Origin: DASQFQ01 sp963805525 | Lineage (GTDB): Bacteria; Actinomycetota; Thermoleophilia; Solirubrobacterales; Solirubrobacteraceae | DNA length: 64,000 nucleotides | Direction of reading: 5' to 3' | NCBI GenBank assembly: GCA_963805525.1 | Contig: CAWDUT010000006.1 | Span: 1,711,307-1,775,306 of the forward strand | Part shown: piece after piece, positions 8,118-16,903 of the stretch | How the letters are laid out: every line of letters starts with the position of its first letter | How positions within the stretch are numbered: position 1 is the stretch's first letter | The notes under the pieces: generated by a model | What the model was told of the DNA's origin: nothing | The model's database searches: none | What the model saw: only the letters and a program-made list of their open reading frames with translations | Program-made: the position numbers and the translations under genes

Positions 8118-9502
8118 GCGATCACGTCCGGCGCGGGCCGCCCGCGGTAGCGGGGATCCTCGACCGGCACTCGGGCGAGGCGGCGGAGGATCCACATGGT
8201 GCCGGCGCCCACTGAGAGGTACAGGGCCCACAGCACCGCGTAGCTGATGGGGATGACGCCCGCGCCGGTCACGGCGTCGCTCGTGCGCATCACGCCGTAG
8301 ACGACCCAAGGCTGGCGACCGACCTCGGTCGTCACCCAGCCGGCCACGAGCGCGACCACGGACAGCGGACCCGCGGCCGCCACGGCCGCGTAGTACGCCC
8401 GCCGCGTGGGCAGCCGCCGTCGGCGTACGCGTACGAGCAGGGTCAGGACGCCAAGGGCGGCGAGCAGCGTGCCGATGCCGACCATGGTCTGAAAGGCGAC
8501 GCGGACGACATTGACGGGCGGGCGGTCGCCAGGCGGAACGGCATCCAGCCCCTGCACCCGGGCACTCGGATCATGTGAGGCCAGCGTGGAGAGCAGTTTC
8601 GGGATGCGCAGGCCATCGCGGATCTTCCCGTCGTCGTACCAGCCGAGGACGTGCAGCGGCGCGCCGTCGGTGGTCTTGGCCAGGCCTTCGATCGCTGCGA
8701 GCTTGGTCGGCTGGGCCTTGTGGACCGTGCGCGCCGCCCAGTCGCCGATGAGGATCTGGGTCGGGGCGGCGAGCGCGGCGATCATCAGCGGCACGACGAT
8801 CGCCGTGCGCTCGTATCGGGTCCAGCGCCCGCGCAGCCGCGCGACCGCGTAGGCGCCGGCCATGACGAACCCGGTGACGAGGTAGGCGGCGACGTACATG
8901 TGGATGAGCTCGTGCCACAGGAAGTCGTTTCCAAAGAGCGCCTTCCAGGGGTGGACGTCGACGACGCGGCCGGCGACCAGCCGGAAGCCGCTCGGGTGGT
9001 TCATCCACGCGTTGACCGAGATGACCATCCACGACCCCAGGAATCCGGTGACGGCGATGGGGATCCCGCTGAGCAGGTGCATGCGCGGCGAGAGCCGGTC
9101 CCAGCCGTAGACGTAGATGCCCAGGAAGATCGCCTCGAGGAAGAACGAGAACCCCTCAATGGCGAAGCCGAGTCCGAAGACTCCGCCGAACGTCGCGGTG
9201 AAGTTCGGCCACAGCACGCCCATCTCGAAGCTCAACACCGTGCCGGTGATCGCGCCGATCGCGAACAGGGCGATCATCACCCGGCTCCACCGGCGTGCGA
9301 TCGTCCGACACAGCGGGTCGCCGGTGCGCTGCCCCCACCACTCCATGAGCAGCACCATCACCGGGAAGGCGATGCCGAAGCACACCAGCGGGATGTGGGC
9401 GGTGAACGACAGCGCCTGCATCTGCCGCGCCTGGAGTAGGTGATCCTGCGCGACCGGACCGAGCGCCGGCGCGCTGTGGAGTGAGGCGAGGAGGACGCCC
9501 AC
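8114..9502 (-). CDS. cydA: Cytochrome bd quinol oxidase subunit I
   Basis: Oxidises quinol and reduces O2 to water in the membrane with high oxygen affinity. 462 residues from GTG 9502. Conserved features: SFTAHIPLVCFG near 32 (heme b595 His), the WHELIHMYVAAYLVTGF segment (heme b558 His) near 198, a short Q-loop with QPTKLAAIEG near 268 where quinol binds, and VVRVAFQTMVGIGTL containing the axial Met near 335-349. The loop is the short type found in most Gram-positives. Overlaps cydB by four bases and follows a small membrane-protein gene by ten bases, so all three are one transcript. Confidence 0.95.
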   Translation of the reverse strand: MGVLLASLHSAPALGPVAQDHLLQARQMQALSFTAHIPLVCFGIAFPVMVLLMEWWGQRTGDPLCRTIARRWSRVMIALFAIGAITGTVLSFEMGVLWPNFTATFGGVFGLGFAIEGFSFFLEAIFLGIYVYGWDRLSPRMHLLSGIPIAVTGFLGSWMVISVNAWMNHPSGFRLVAGRVVDVHPWKALFGNDFLWHELIHMYVAAYLVTGFVMAGAYAVARLRGRWTRYERTAIVVPLMIAALAAPTQILIGDWAARTVHKAQPTKLAAIEGLAKTTDGAPLHVLGWYDDGKIRDGLRIPKLLSTLASHDPSARVQGLDAVPPGDRPPVNVVRVAFQTMVGIGTLLAALGVLTLLVRVRRRRLPTRRAYYAAVAAAGPLSVVALVAGWVTTEVGRQPWVVYGVMRTSDAVTGAGVIPISYAVLWALYLSVGAGTMWILRRLARVPVEDPRYRGRPAPDVIA

Positions 9503-9512
9503 GCCGGCTCGC

Positions 9513-9893
9513 CTACGCGGCGTCCCGAGTCGCGTCCTCGAGCATCCCGCTCGCCTCGTCCGGTTCGCCTTGAGCGAACGCGGTCACGTGTGCTCGGCCG
9601 AGGAGCCGCAGGCGGTCCGGCGGCCGATCGGCTCCGGGATCCCGCTCGGCGAGGGGATCCATCGTGTTCTTCGTTGAGCTCAGACGGCGGCGAACGCTGC
9701 GCACGAGCAGGTACGGGCTCGCGAACGCCGCCGCGGCGAGTGCCACGAACCCGACGAGGGCTGCGAGCGCGACGACGAGGACGGCGATCGTGGCGACGAC
9801 GACGGCGATCGCGGCGAACTCCGGGACGATCAGGAGGAGGAGCACCATCCCGGAGACGACGGGGCCCCAAATCCATTCGACTGAGTAGCTCAT
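9513..9893 (-). CDS. Small two-helix membrane protein at head of cyd operon
   Basis: 126 residues: two hydrophobic segments (about 8-32 and 34-60) followed by a basic stretch LLVRSVRRRL and a charged cytoplasmic tail. No known family recognised. It ends ten bases before cydA, so it is likely co-transcribed with and perhaps assists the oxidase, but the link is positional only. Confidence 0.6.
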   Translation of the reverse strand: MSYSVEWIWGPVVSGMVLLLLIVPEFAAIAVVVATIAVLVVALAALVGFVALAAAAFASPYLLVRSVRRRLSSTKNTMDPLAERDPGADRPPDRLRLLGRAHVTAFAQGEPDEASGMLEDATRDAA

Positions 9894-10257
9894 GCGGTCG
9901 AGCGTCCCGCGGCGCGCGCGTTGTCGCTCGGACTGACGACGTCAGGGACTCTCCGCGAAATCATCGGGAGGTTCCTGTCGGTGTGAGCGAAGACGCGTTG
10001 AAGTCGACCACCGTCGCGGCATCTACTTACGTTCGAGGACTCAAGGCAGGGGAACATGAGCTCAGGTTGACCGGCGCCCTGCGACCCTTCGACAACGATT
10101 CGCGATCACCCAAGAGGGCGCGCGCTCGGGGCCCGCGCTCGGCCCAACAGCAGATCGCGGCAGGATCGGGACGTACGGCCACTCGACGAGCGCGTGCACG
10201 GAGGCTCGCCGCAACCCGCTCGCGCTTCTCGCGCGCGGGTTCAACCTCCCGCTTTGA
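9894..10257. other. 364-base stretch between the cyd and ndh operons, no intact gene
   Basis: Contains the upstream region of the minus-strand cyd operon. The long plus-strand frames here are unlikely to be real: they are Arg-rich shadows without domains. The right end runs into a histidine-kinase tail at 10258. Confidence 0.4.
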
Positions 10258-10368
10258 GGTTTCACCGACCGCGTCGAGGCGGTCGGCGGGACGTTCAGGA
10301 TCCAGAGCCGGGCCGGCCGGCGCACCGGCCATCTCGTCGAGCTTTCGCTCGTGGCGCCTCGGAGCTGA
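10258..10368 (+). pseudogene. Second severed histidine-kinase C-terminus
   Basis: The frame reads GFTDRVEAVGGTFRIQSRAG, then HLVELSL and a stop at 10366-10368. DRVEAxGGT...SxxG...VELxL is the end of NarL/DesK-type sensor kinases (compare the end of the intact giant kinase, DRIEALGGRIRLESQTGSGT). A TGA lies immediately before it in frame, so nothing upstream belongs. It overlaps the last 25 codons of the convergent NDH-2 gene. Confidence 0.6.
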
Positions 10369-11653
10369 TGATGCGCGCCCCGCGACCGCGTGTCACGAAG
10401 CTGAACGCCCAGCTGATGAGCACGAACAGACGGTTCTGGAAGCCGACGAGGTAGAAGAGATGGACGACGAGCCACGTGATCCACGCCGGGAAGCCGCTGA
10501 GGCGGACCACGTGCAGGTCCGCCACCGCGCGGGCGCGACCGATGGTTGCGACGTTGCCCTTGTCGCGGTAGCGGAACGGCCGACTCGGCCGGTCGCGCAG
10601 CCGTGCGCGGACGAGCGCGGCGGCGTACCGGCCCTGCTGCATGGCGACGGGCGCCACGCCGGGGAGGACCTGCGCCTCTCCCCGCGCGTCGCGGACGCGC
10701 ACCATGTCGCCGAGCGCGAGCACCTCCGGGTGCCCGGGCAGCGTAAGGTCGGGCTCGACGGCGATGCGGCCCGCCCGGTCGAGCTCGGCGCCGGTCAGCT
10801 CGGCGAGGCGGCGCGCCAGTCCCGACGCGGTGACCCCCGCCGCCCAGATCACGGTGCGCGCCTCGAAGCGCTCCTGCTCGCCGCCGGCGGCCGCGACGGT
10901 GACGCCCTGCTCGTCGACGCCGACGACCGTGCGCTCGAGCGCCGGCGTGACGCCCAGGTGCTCGAGCTGGAGGGCGGCGCGCCGTGACAACGACGGAGGG
11001 AACGCCGTGAGCACGCGGTCGGCCGCTTCGACGAGCAGCACGCGCGCGTGGCGCGGGTCGATCGAGCGGAAGTCGCGCCGAAGCGTGTCGCGGGCCAGCT
11101 CGGCGATCTGGCCGGCCAGTTCGACCCCGGTCGGCCCCGCACCGACCACGACGAACGTCAGCCAGGCACGGCGGCGCGCCTCGTCGTCGTCGAGCTCGGC
11201 CGCCTCGAAGGCAGCGAGGAGCCGCGCTCGCACGGCGACCGCGCTCTCGAGCGACTTGACCTCCGGGGCCGCGGCGCGCCACTCGTCGTGGCCGAAGTAG
11301 GAGTATTGCGAGCCGCCGGCGACGATCAGCGTGTCGTACTCCAGCGAGCGGGTGACGCCCTGGCCGACGACCGGGCGGACGTCCAGCCGGCGCCGGTCGA
11401 CGTCGAAGCCGGCGACCTCGCCGAGCACCACCTGGACATTCTGGTGGCGTCGGAAGATTGCGCGGAGTGGGTAGCAGACCTCTCCGGGCGAGAGTGCCCC
11501 CGTGGCCACCTGGTAGGTGAGCGGCTGGAACAGGTGGAAGTTGCGCCGGTCCACCAGCGTGAGCTCGACCGGCGCGGTGGTCAGGTGCGTGGCGGCCTGC
11601 AGGCCGCCGAAGCCGCCGCCGACGACGATCACCCGATGCGGCCCCGCCGACAC
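10295..11653 (-). CDS. Type II NADH dehydrogenase (NDH-2-like FAD oxidoreductase)
   Basis: Single-subunit enzyme that passes electrons from NADH to quinone without pumping protons. I start at GTG 11653, six bases after the upstream stop (452 residues). FAD motif VIVVGGGFGGLQAA at about 8-21, second Rossmann motif VVVGAGPTGVELAG near 165, and a C-terminal FAD-contact region GDMVRVRDARG near 304. A hydrophobic amphipathic stretch near 400-430 (WITWLVVHLFYLVGFQNR) suits membrane docking. The last 25 residues are Arg/Gly-rich and overlap a kinase fossil, so the original C-terminus may have been replaced. Makes functional sense beside a bd oxidase: both bypass proton-pumping complexes. Confidence 0.85.
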   Translation of the reverse strand: MSAGPHRVIVVGGGFGGLQAATHLTTAPVELTLVDRRNFHLFQPLTYQVATGALSPGEVCYPLRAIFRRHQNVQVVLGEVAGFDVDRRRLDVRPVVGQGVTRSLEYDTLIVAGGSQYSYFGHDEWRAAAPEVKSLESAVAVRARLLAAFEAAELDDDEARRRAWLTFVVVGAGPTGVELAGQIAELARDTLRRDFRSIDPRHARVLLVEAADRVLTAFPPSLSRRAALQLEHLGVTPALERTVVGVDEQGVTVAAAGGEQERFEARTVIWAAGVTASGLARRLAELTGAELDRAGRIAVEPDLTLPGHPEVLALGDMVRVRDARGEAQVLPGVAPVAMQQGRYAAALVRARLRDRPSRPFRYRDKGNVATIGRARAVADLHVVRLSGFPAWITWLVVHLFYLVGFQNRLFVLISWAFSFVTRGRGARIISSEAPRAKARRDGRCAGRPGSGS

Positions 11654-11658
11654 GATGG

Positions 11659-12102
11659 TCAGTAGATGCTCCCGCCACCGGGCTTGGATGCGGGATGCGA
11701 GACGACCTGTCCGGCGCCGGAGACGGCGAACCACGCGGCGCCGAAGGCCGTCACGCGCTGCCCGTTCGTATCACCGGGCTTCGCGTCGCCCGCATAGCGG
11801 TAGAGCGGGTGGCCGTTGTAGAGCACCTGCGGCGCGCCGTCGGACCGCGCCGTCGTCGTGAGCTTGGCGGCGCTGAGCCCCGGCCCCGGCACGGGCATGC
11901 CCTGCGCCCGTACGGGTGGCCACGCGGCGGCGCAGGCGGCGTCGCAGGAGCTCTTGCCGCGGGAATTCTCGCGGAACAGGTACACGGTGCGCCCGCGCGA
12001 GTCGACGAGTACCTTGCCGAGGCCGCCGGCGGGCTCGAGCCCGATGGTCGCGGGCCGGCCGCTCACGGCCACGATGCGTCGGGACGTCCAGAGAGAGTTC
12101 AT
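11659..12102 (-). CDS. Secreted-repeat (Lipoprotein_15 type) protein
   Basis: Two tandem copies of the 'secreted repeat of unknown function' domain are visible: KVLVDSRGRTVYLFRENS...CAAAWPPV (about 26-60) and PQVLYNGHPLYRYAGDAKPG...WFAVS (about 86-130). These proteins are often found beside electron-transfer genes; the copy here ends six bases before the NDH-2 start. ATG 12102 is chosen because homology starts shortly after; the frame is open to 12219. No signal peptide or lipobox is visible, unusual for the family, so the export signal may be lost or the start wrong. Confidence 0.75.
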   Translation of the reverse strand: MNSLWTSRRIVAVSGRPATIGLEPAGGLGKVLVDSRGRTVYLFRENSRGKSSCDAACAAAWPPVRAQGMPVPGPGLSAAKLTTTARSDGAPQVLYNGHPLYRYAGDAKPGDTNGQRVTAFGAAWFAVSGAGQVVSHPASKPGGGSIY

Positions 12103-12260
12103 CGGCTCGATGCTGACGCGGCCGCGGCCGCGATCGAGACAACACCCCGATCGGCCGAAACGGGAGCCCGATCGCCACCCGTCGCCGGGGCGCGATCGCC
12201 GCCCGTCACCCGCGTGCACCCGTGGTCCGGGTGGCGCCGCGTGCTCCTCCCCGATGGCGC

Positions 12261-15200
12261 TCAGGCCTTAGCGATCTTCGGCTTCTCCACATCGTCGACG
12301 GTGAGCTCGCGCGCGAGGACCTCGTCGGCGATCCGGTCCTGGTAGGCCAGCAGGTCCTCCTCGCTGCGCGGGAGCGTGACCACGATCCGGTCGGTCAGCT
12401 CCAGCCCGGCGCTCTTGCGCATGCCGTTGAGCGCGTGGACGAGGTCGAGCACGCGGCCCTCGCGGCGCAGCTCGTCGTCGAGCGTGGTGTCGAAGGCGAC
12501 GCTGATGCCGTCGTGCTCGGCGATCGCCCAGCCCTCGAGCGCCACGCGCTCACCGCGGATCACCTCGTCGGGCTCGAGCACCTCGCCGGCTGCGCGCAGC
12601 CGGCCGTCGTCGAGCTGGTCGACGTCGCTGTGCTCGAGCGCGGCCCGCACCTGGGGCAGCTTGGAGCCGAGCCGCGGCCCGAGCAGCCGCAGGTTCGGCA
12701 GCAGCTGCACGCGGGCGACGGGCCCCTGGTCGAAGCCGACCTCCTTGACGCGCAGCTCCTCCGCGATCTCCTCGGCGTGCCCCGCAGCCGCGCTCGCGCC
12801 ACGCACATAGATCCGGCGCAGCGGCTGGCGGAGCTTGAGGTTCGCCTCGCCGCGCGCGCGCCGCCCGAGCTGGACGACGTCGCGCACCGCGGCGATCTCC
12901 GCGAGCAGCTCCTCGTCCCCCGGGCGCTCGCTGCGGGTGGGCCAGCCGGCGAGGTGCACGGACGCGGGCGCGTCCGGACAGGCGCCGGTGACCAGCGCCT
13001 GCCACAGGCGCTCGCCCAGGAACGGCAGCACGGGCGCGACCACGCGCAGCGCCTGCACCAGCGCCGTCCACAGGGTGCGGAATGCCGCCTCGTCGAACGA
13101 GTAGAACCGCCGGCGCGAGCGACGGATGTACCAGTTCGACAGGTCCTCCAGGAACGTCTCGAATGCGTCGACCGCGTCAACGGTCAGGTACGCCTCGTAG
13201 GCCGCCTCGGTGTCGGCGATCAGCTGGTTCGCGCGGGCGAGCAGCCACGCGTCCAGCGGCTTGAGCTCGACGCCGGTGACGCCCTCGGTCAGATCCTCGT
13301 AACGCGGCCGGAAGCCTTCGATCGACGCGTAATCGGCGAAGAAACGCGCCGAGTTCCACAGCGTGAGTAGCCGCCGCTTGACCTCGTCGGCGCGCCCGTA
13401 GCCGAAGCGGATGTTCTGCGTCGGCGGCTGCCGGCAGTACAGCCAGCGCATGACGTCAGCGCCCATGCGGTCGAACGCCTCGTCGGCCGCGATGAGGTTG
13501 CCCCACGAGCCGTGCATCTCGCGCCCCTTGGCGTCGAGCAGCTTCTCGTAGGTCAGCACCTTGCGGAACGGCGAGCGGCCGGTCAGCACCACCGACATGA
13601 ACAGCAGCGAGTAGAACCACAGCCGGGTCTGCTCGCGCATCTCCGTCACCCAGTCGGCGGGGAACCACTGCTCCCAGTAGGCGTGGTCGGGCAGGTCGGC
13701 CTTGGTCAGGCCCTTCGCCGCGCCGGTCGCGTAGCCCTCCGGCACAAACGCGTCGTTCTGCCAGCCGAGGGTGGAGAATGGGACGATGCCGGCGTCCAGC
13801 CAGACGTCGCCCACCTCGGGGATGCGCCGCAGATGGTGGCCGCAGTGCTCGCACGTGACGACCACGTCGTCGATCCACGGGCGGTGCAGCTCCTTGAGCT
13901 GGTCGAGCCCGCTGACCGCCCGCGCCTCGAGCTCCGCCCGCGAGCCGATCACGTTCAGGTGGCCGCAGGTGCACGGGTAGAACGGCAGCGGCAGCCCGTA
14001 GTAGCGGCGGCGCGAGATGTTCCAGTCCTCCATGTTGCGCAGCCAGTCGTCCATGCGCTTGCCGTACTGCACGGGGGTCCACTCGACCTTGGCGTTCTCG
14101 TCGAGCAGCTGCTGGCGGACGCCGTCGACGGTGATCAACCAGTCGTCGGCGACGCGAAAGATCAGCGGCGTGTCGCAGCGCCAGCAGTGCGGATAGTCGT
14201 GCACGATGGTGCCGGCCTCGACCAGTAGGCCGCGCTTGTCCAGGTCGTCGATGATCGGCTGGCGCGCGTCGTCTGTCGACATGCCGGCGAGCCAGCCATA
14301 GTCTGGGTAGAAGCGGCCGGACTCGTCGACGGGCGTGAGCACGGGCAGGTCGTGCACGGTGGACAGCACGTAGTCCTCGGGGCCGGCGCCCGGCGCGATG
14401 TGCACGACGCCTGTGCCGGCGTCCAGCGCGACGTCCTCCCACGGGATGACCCGGTGCTCCACCGCCGCGCCCGGCCCGAGCGCGTCGAACGGCCCCTCGT
14501 AGCGCAGGCCGACCAGCTCGCGGCCCTTGCGGATCGCGCTGAACTCGACGTCCTCGGGCTGCGACTCCACCGACACCCAGTCGCCCGACGGGAGGCGGCC
14601 GTAGGTGATGCCGGGCCGAACCGCGGCGGCGACGTTGGCTGGCAGCGTCCACGGCGTCGTCGTCCAGATCAGCAGCGCCTCTCCGGGGTGGTCGAGCAGC
14701 GGCAGCCGCACGGTCAGCGCCGAATCCTCGTGGTCCTGACGCACGCCGGCCTGGCTGAGCTCGTGCTGGGAGAGCGACGTGCCGCAGCGTGGGCACCACG
14801 GCGTCGAGCGGTGGCCGAGGACGAGCCACCCGCGGTCATGGACGACCTTCAGGAACCGCCAGATGTACTCGATGTTGGTGTCGCTGAACGTGTAGTAGTC
14901 GCGCTCCCAGTCCATCCACTGTCCGAGCCGCTCGGACGCCCGCCTGAGTTCCCCCGAGGACCGGGCGACGATGTCGCGGCATTTGGCGGCGAACTTGTCG
15001 AGGCCGTACTCCTCGATCTCCTTCTTGGAGTTCATGCCCAGCGACTTCTCGACGCCGACCTCGATCCACAGGCCCTGGCAGTCCCAGCCGTTCTGGTAGC
15101 GCTGGTGGTATCCGCGCAGGGCCTTGTAACGCAGGAATACGTCCTTGAGCGTCCGCCCCCAGGCCGTGTGTACGCCCATCGTCTTGTTCGCCGTTACGGG

Positions 15201-15377
15201 GCCGTCGAAGAAGCTGAACCGCGGCCCTTCGGCGTTCTGCTCGCGCAGCCGGTCGAACACGCGCTCGCGCTGCCAGAACTCGAGGATCTCCTGCTCGAGG
15301 GCGGAGAGCTCAGGCACCGAGGGGAGTCGCGTGAAGGGCTGCGCTATGGCCGCGATGGTACGAAGCGGCCGCGGCAT
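12261..15377 (-). CDS. ileS: Isoleucyl-tRNA synthetase, divergent class
   Basis: Charges tRNA-Ile. 1,038 residues, the usual length. Class I features in order: FFDGPVTANKTMGVHTAWG (about 53-71) in the place of the HIGH motif; an editing domain with WTTTPWTLPAN and HIAPGAGPEDY; the zinc-like STPWCPRCGT; the catalytic C half; and an anticodon-binding domain from about 690. Where other enzymes have KMSKS there is GREMHGSWGN (about 616-625), so both signature loops differ from textbook IleRS. The surrounding fold and editing motifs are intact, so it is probably active or a specialised paralogue; whether the genome has a second ileS cannot be seen. Stands alone in transcription. Confidence 0.85.
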   Translation of the reverse strand: MPRPLRTIAAIAQPFTRLPSVPELSALEQEILEFWQRERVFDRLREQNAEGPRFSFFDGPVTANKTMGVHTAWGRTLKDVFLRYKALRGYHQRYQNGWDCQGLWIEVGVEKSLGMNSKKEIEEYGLDKFAAKCRDIVARSSGELRRASERLGQWMDWERDYYTFSDTNIEYIWRFLKVVHDRGWLVLGHRSTPWCPRCGTSLSQHELSQAGVRQDHEDSALTVRLPLLDHPGEALLIWTTTPWTLPANVAAAVRPGITYGRLPSGDWVSVESQPEDVEFSAIRKGRELVGLRYEGPFDALGPGAAVEHRVIPWEDVALDAGTGVVHIAPGAGPEDYVLSTVHDLPVLTPVDESGRFYPDYGWLAGMSTDDARQPIIDDLDKRGLLVEAGTIVHDYPHCWRCDTPLIFRVADDWLITVDGVRQQLLDENAKVEWTPVQYGKRMDDWLRNMEDWNISRRRYYGLPLPFYPCTCGHLNVIGSRAELEARAVSGLDQLKELHRPWIDDVVVTCEHCGHHLRRIPEVGDVWLDAGIVPFSTLGWQNDAFVPEGYATGAAKGLTKADLPDHAYWEQWFPADWVTEMREQTRLWFYSLLFMSVVLTGRSPFRKVLTYEKLLDAKGREMHGSWGNLIAADEAFDRMGADVMRWLYCRQPPTQNIRFGYGRADEVKRRLLTLWNSARFFADYASIEGFRPRYEDLTEGVTGVELKPLDAWLLARANQLIADTEAAYEAYLTVDAVDAFETFLEDLSNWYIRRSRRRFYSFDEAAFRTLWTALVQALRVVAPVLPFLGERLWQALVTGACPDAPASVHLAGWPTRSERPGDEELLAEIAAVRDVVQLGRRARGEANLKLRQPLRRIYVRGASAAAGHAEEIAEELRVKEVGFDQGPVARVQLLPNLRLLGPRLGSKLPQVRAALEHSDVDQLDDGRLRAAGEVLEPDEVIRGERVALEGWAIAEHDGISVAFDTTLDDELRREGRVLDLVHALNGMRKSAGLELTDRIVVTLPRSEEDLLAYQDRIADEVLARELTVDDVEKPKIAKA

Positions 15378-15389
15378 ACTGGGCTGGGC

Positions 15390-15809
15390 TCAGACAGCGG
15401 GCTGTTGCGAAGCGATGCGCGCGGCCGGCATCAGATCGGACTCGAAGCGGGTCAGCAGCGTTGCGCTCAATCCGCCGGCACCGATCACGATGTAGAGCAC
15501 GGTCGCGCTCGTGTGTTCGGTGAAGCCGAGCACGAACGGTGCGATGATCAGGACGATCGTCGCCGCGATGTCCGCGACGCCGTGCAGGACCGGCGGCAGG
15601 ATCCGAATGATGCCGGTTGACCAGTTCGTGCCGATCGCCAGCAGGGTTGCGGCGCCGCCCAGGACGAGCATCAACACGGTCGCGGTGTCGTCGTGGAAGT
15701 CAACCGTGAGCGGCACCGCGATCAGGGCTGCCGCGAGGAAGTAGTCGAGGATCCCGTGCACACGCGGCGAGATCGGGCCGTGGCGCATGAAGCGGAGCAG
15801 ATATTGCAT
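15390..15809 (-). CDS. Small integral membrane protein, four helices
   Basis: 139 residues from ATG 15809, preceded by GGAAAGGAC. Four hydrophobic segments at roughly 17-35, 42-60, 68-92 and 98-120; the helices contain HGILDYF and VLHGVADI, a pattern seen in SPW-repeat-like membrane proteins. Ends 12 bases upstream of ileS and may share its transcript. No function is known. Confidence 0.65.
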   Translation of the reverse strand: MQYLLRFMRHGPISPRVHGILDYFLAAALIAVPLTVDFHDDTATVLMLVLGGAATLLAIGTNWSTGIIRILPPVLHGVADIAATIVLIIAPFVLGFTEHTSATVLYIVIGAGGLSATLLTRFESDLMPAARIASQQPAV

Positions 15810-15872
15810 GCGTGTCCTTTCCAGATGGTCGGTACGAATGAAGTGAACCGCGCGCTCGGGAGGCATCAAGAC

Positions 15873-15900
15873 GCGCCGGCGATCGCGTGATCGCCGGCGC
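15873..15900. terminator. Perfect 12-bp hairpin, 4-base loop
   Basis: GCGCCGGCGATC pairs base for base with GATCGCCGGCGC around GCGT. It sits 19 bases past the stop of the minus-strand universal stress gene and just before the next gene's leader. There is no T run, so it is either a T-poor terminator or a processing/stability hairpin. Confidence 0.55.
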
Positions 15901-15918
15901 CGGATCGAGGCTCACGGC

Positions 15919-16758
15919 CTAGACCGCGTGGGCGGCGCGGGTGAGCACCAGGAGCGGGCAACGGGCGGTATGCGCAAGCTGCTGGGAGGTGCTTCCATGG
16001 ATCAGGCGTCCGATCGGGCCATAGCCGCGCGCGCCTACGAGCAGCAGATCGAGCGATGCGCTGTAGAGCGCTAGCTCCTCGGCAGGCTGACCGTAGGCCG
16101 CGTGGGGTTCGACGCCGCCCAGGCCTGCGATTCGCTCAAGGGCATCCTCGACGAGGCACTGAGGCGCGTTCTCGGCCGCTCCTGACCCCACAAAGGCATA
16201 TGACGGAACCGACACCGCTTCGAGCGCTGAGAGCTTGGCTGCCCACGCGACGGCGAGCGTCCGGGCCACCGAGAGTGCGTGTTCGCTCTCGGGTGATCCG
16301 TCGTAACCGACCCCAATCTCGCGCGTCATGCCCGGCTGCTCTGAGTAATTGCTCGGCGCGATCGCGATCGGACACGGCGCGCCGTTCAGCGCGGCGCCGG
16401 TGTCATCCCCGATCAGCACCCGCCCGAGTAGTCCGCGACGGGATGAACCCACGACCAGTAGGTCGGCGCCGGTCGCTTCGCACAGCTCATGCAGGCCGCG
16501 TCCCACAGACGAGGATCCGTACCAGCGGAGGTGCGCTTCGACACCCGTTTCCCCGCGCACAGCTTCTAGCAGCGCCTCCGCACGCCCTCCGTCGGAAGCC
16601 TCGGGCGCGCCGATGGTGCCGCGGTAGGTGTGCGCAGCGCGCGCAACGACATAGGCGAGCGTAAGCTTGCCGCCCACCCCGACCAGCAGCCTGGCGAGCG
16701 CTACCGCGTCGCGGCCACCCTCGCGTCCGTCCACGCCGACAACGATGTGCTTGAACAT
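15919..16758 (-). CDS. Tandem universal stress protein (UspA)
   Basis: 279 residues holding two Usp domains (1-130 and 143-277). The first has VVGVDGREGGRDAVALA and the ATP-loop-like VVGSSRRGLLGRVLIGD (about 106-122); the second has IGVGYDGSPESEHAL and LLVGARGYGPIGRLIHGST. Both G-2x-G-9x-G-S/T loops are nearly complete, so ATP binding is plausible. Cytoplasmic stress protein; single gene followed by a strong hairpin. Confidence 0.9.
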   Translation of the reverse strand: MFKHIVVGVDGREGGRDAVALARLLVGVGGKLTLAYVVARAAHTYRGTIGAPEASDGGRAEALLEAVRGETGVEAHLRWYGSSSVGRGLHELCEATGADLLVVGSSRRGLLGRVLIGDDTGAALNGAPCPIAIAPSNYSEQPGMTREIGVGYDGSPESEHALSVARTLAVAWAAKLSALEAVSVPSYAFVGSGAAENAPQCLVEDALERIAGLGGVEPHAAYGQPAEELALYSASLDLLLVGARGYGPIGRLIHGSTSQQLAHTARCPLLVLTRAAHAV

Positions 16759-16903
16759 CCAGGCTCCCCCTACGTTGACGTTTCCCTATCGGGTGACGGG
16801 CCCACCGTGCGCCGGAGTCGCTCGCCGATCTCACTCCCATCCCTGATCGCGTCAAGGCAGTGGATGGCTCGTCTGGCTGGGCTCACTGCCATTTGCCCGA
16901 CGC

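Noticed and set aside
9590..10987. A long plus-strand open frame over the NDH-2 region
   Set aside because: It is Arg-rich and without domains, on the strand opposite a clear NDH-2 gene; typical shadow in GC-rich DNA.
12261..15377. ileS as a pseudogene because KMSKS is missing
   Set aside because: The frame is full length with intact editing and zinc-like motifs, so a divergent enzyme is more likely.
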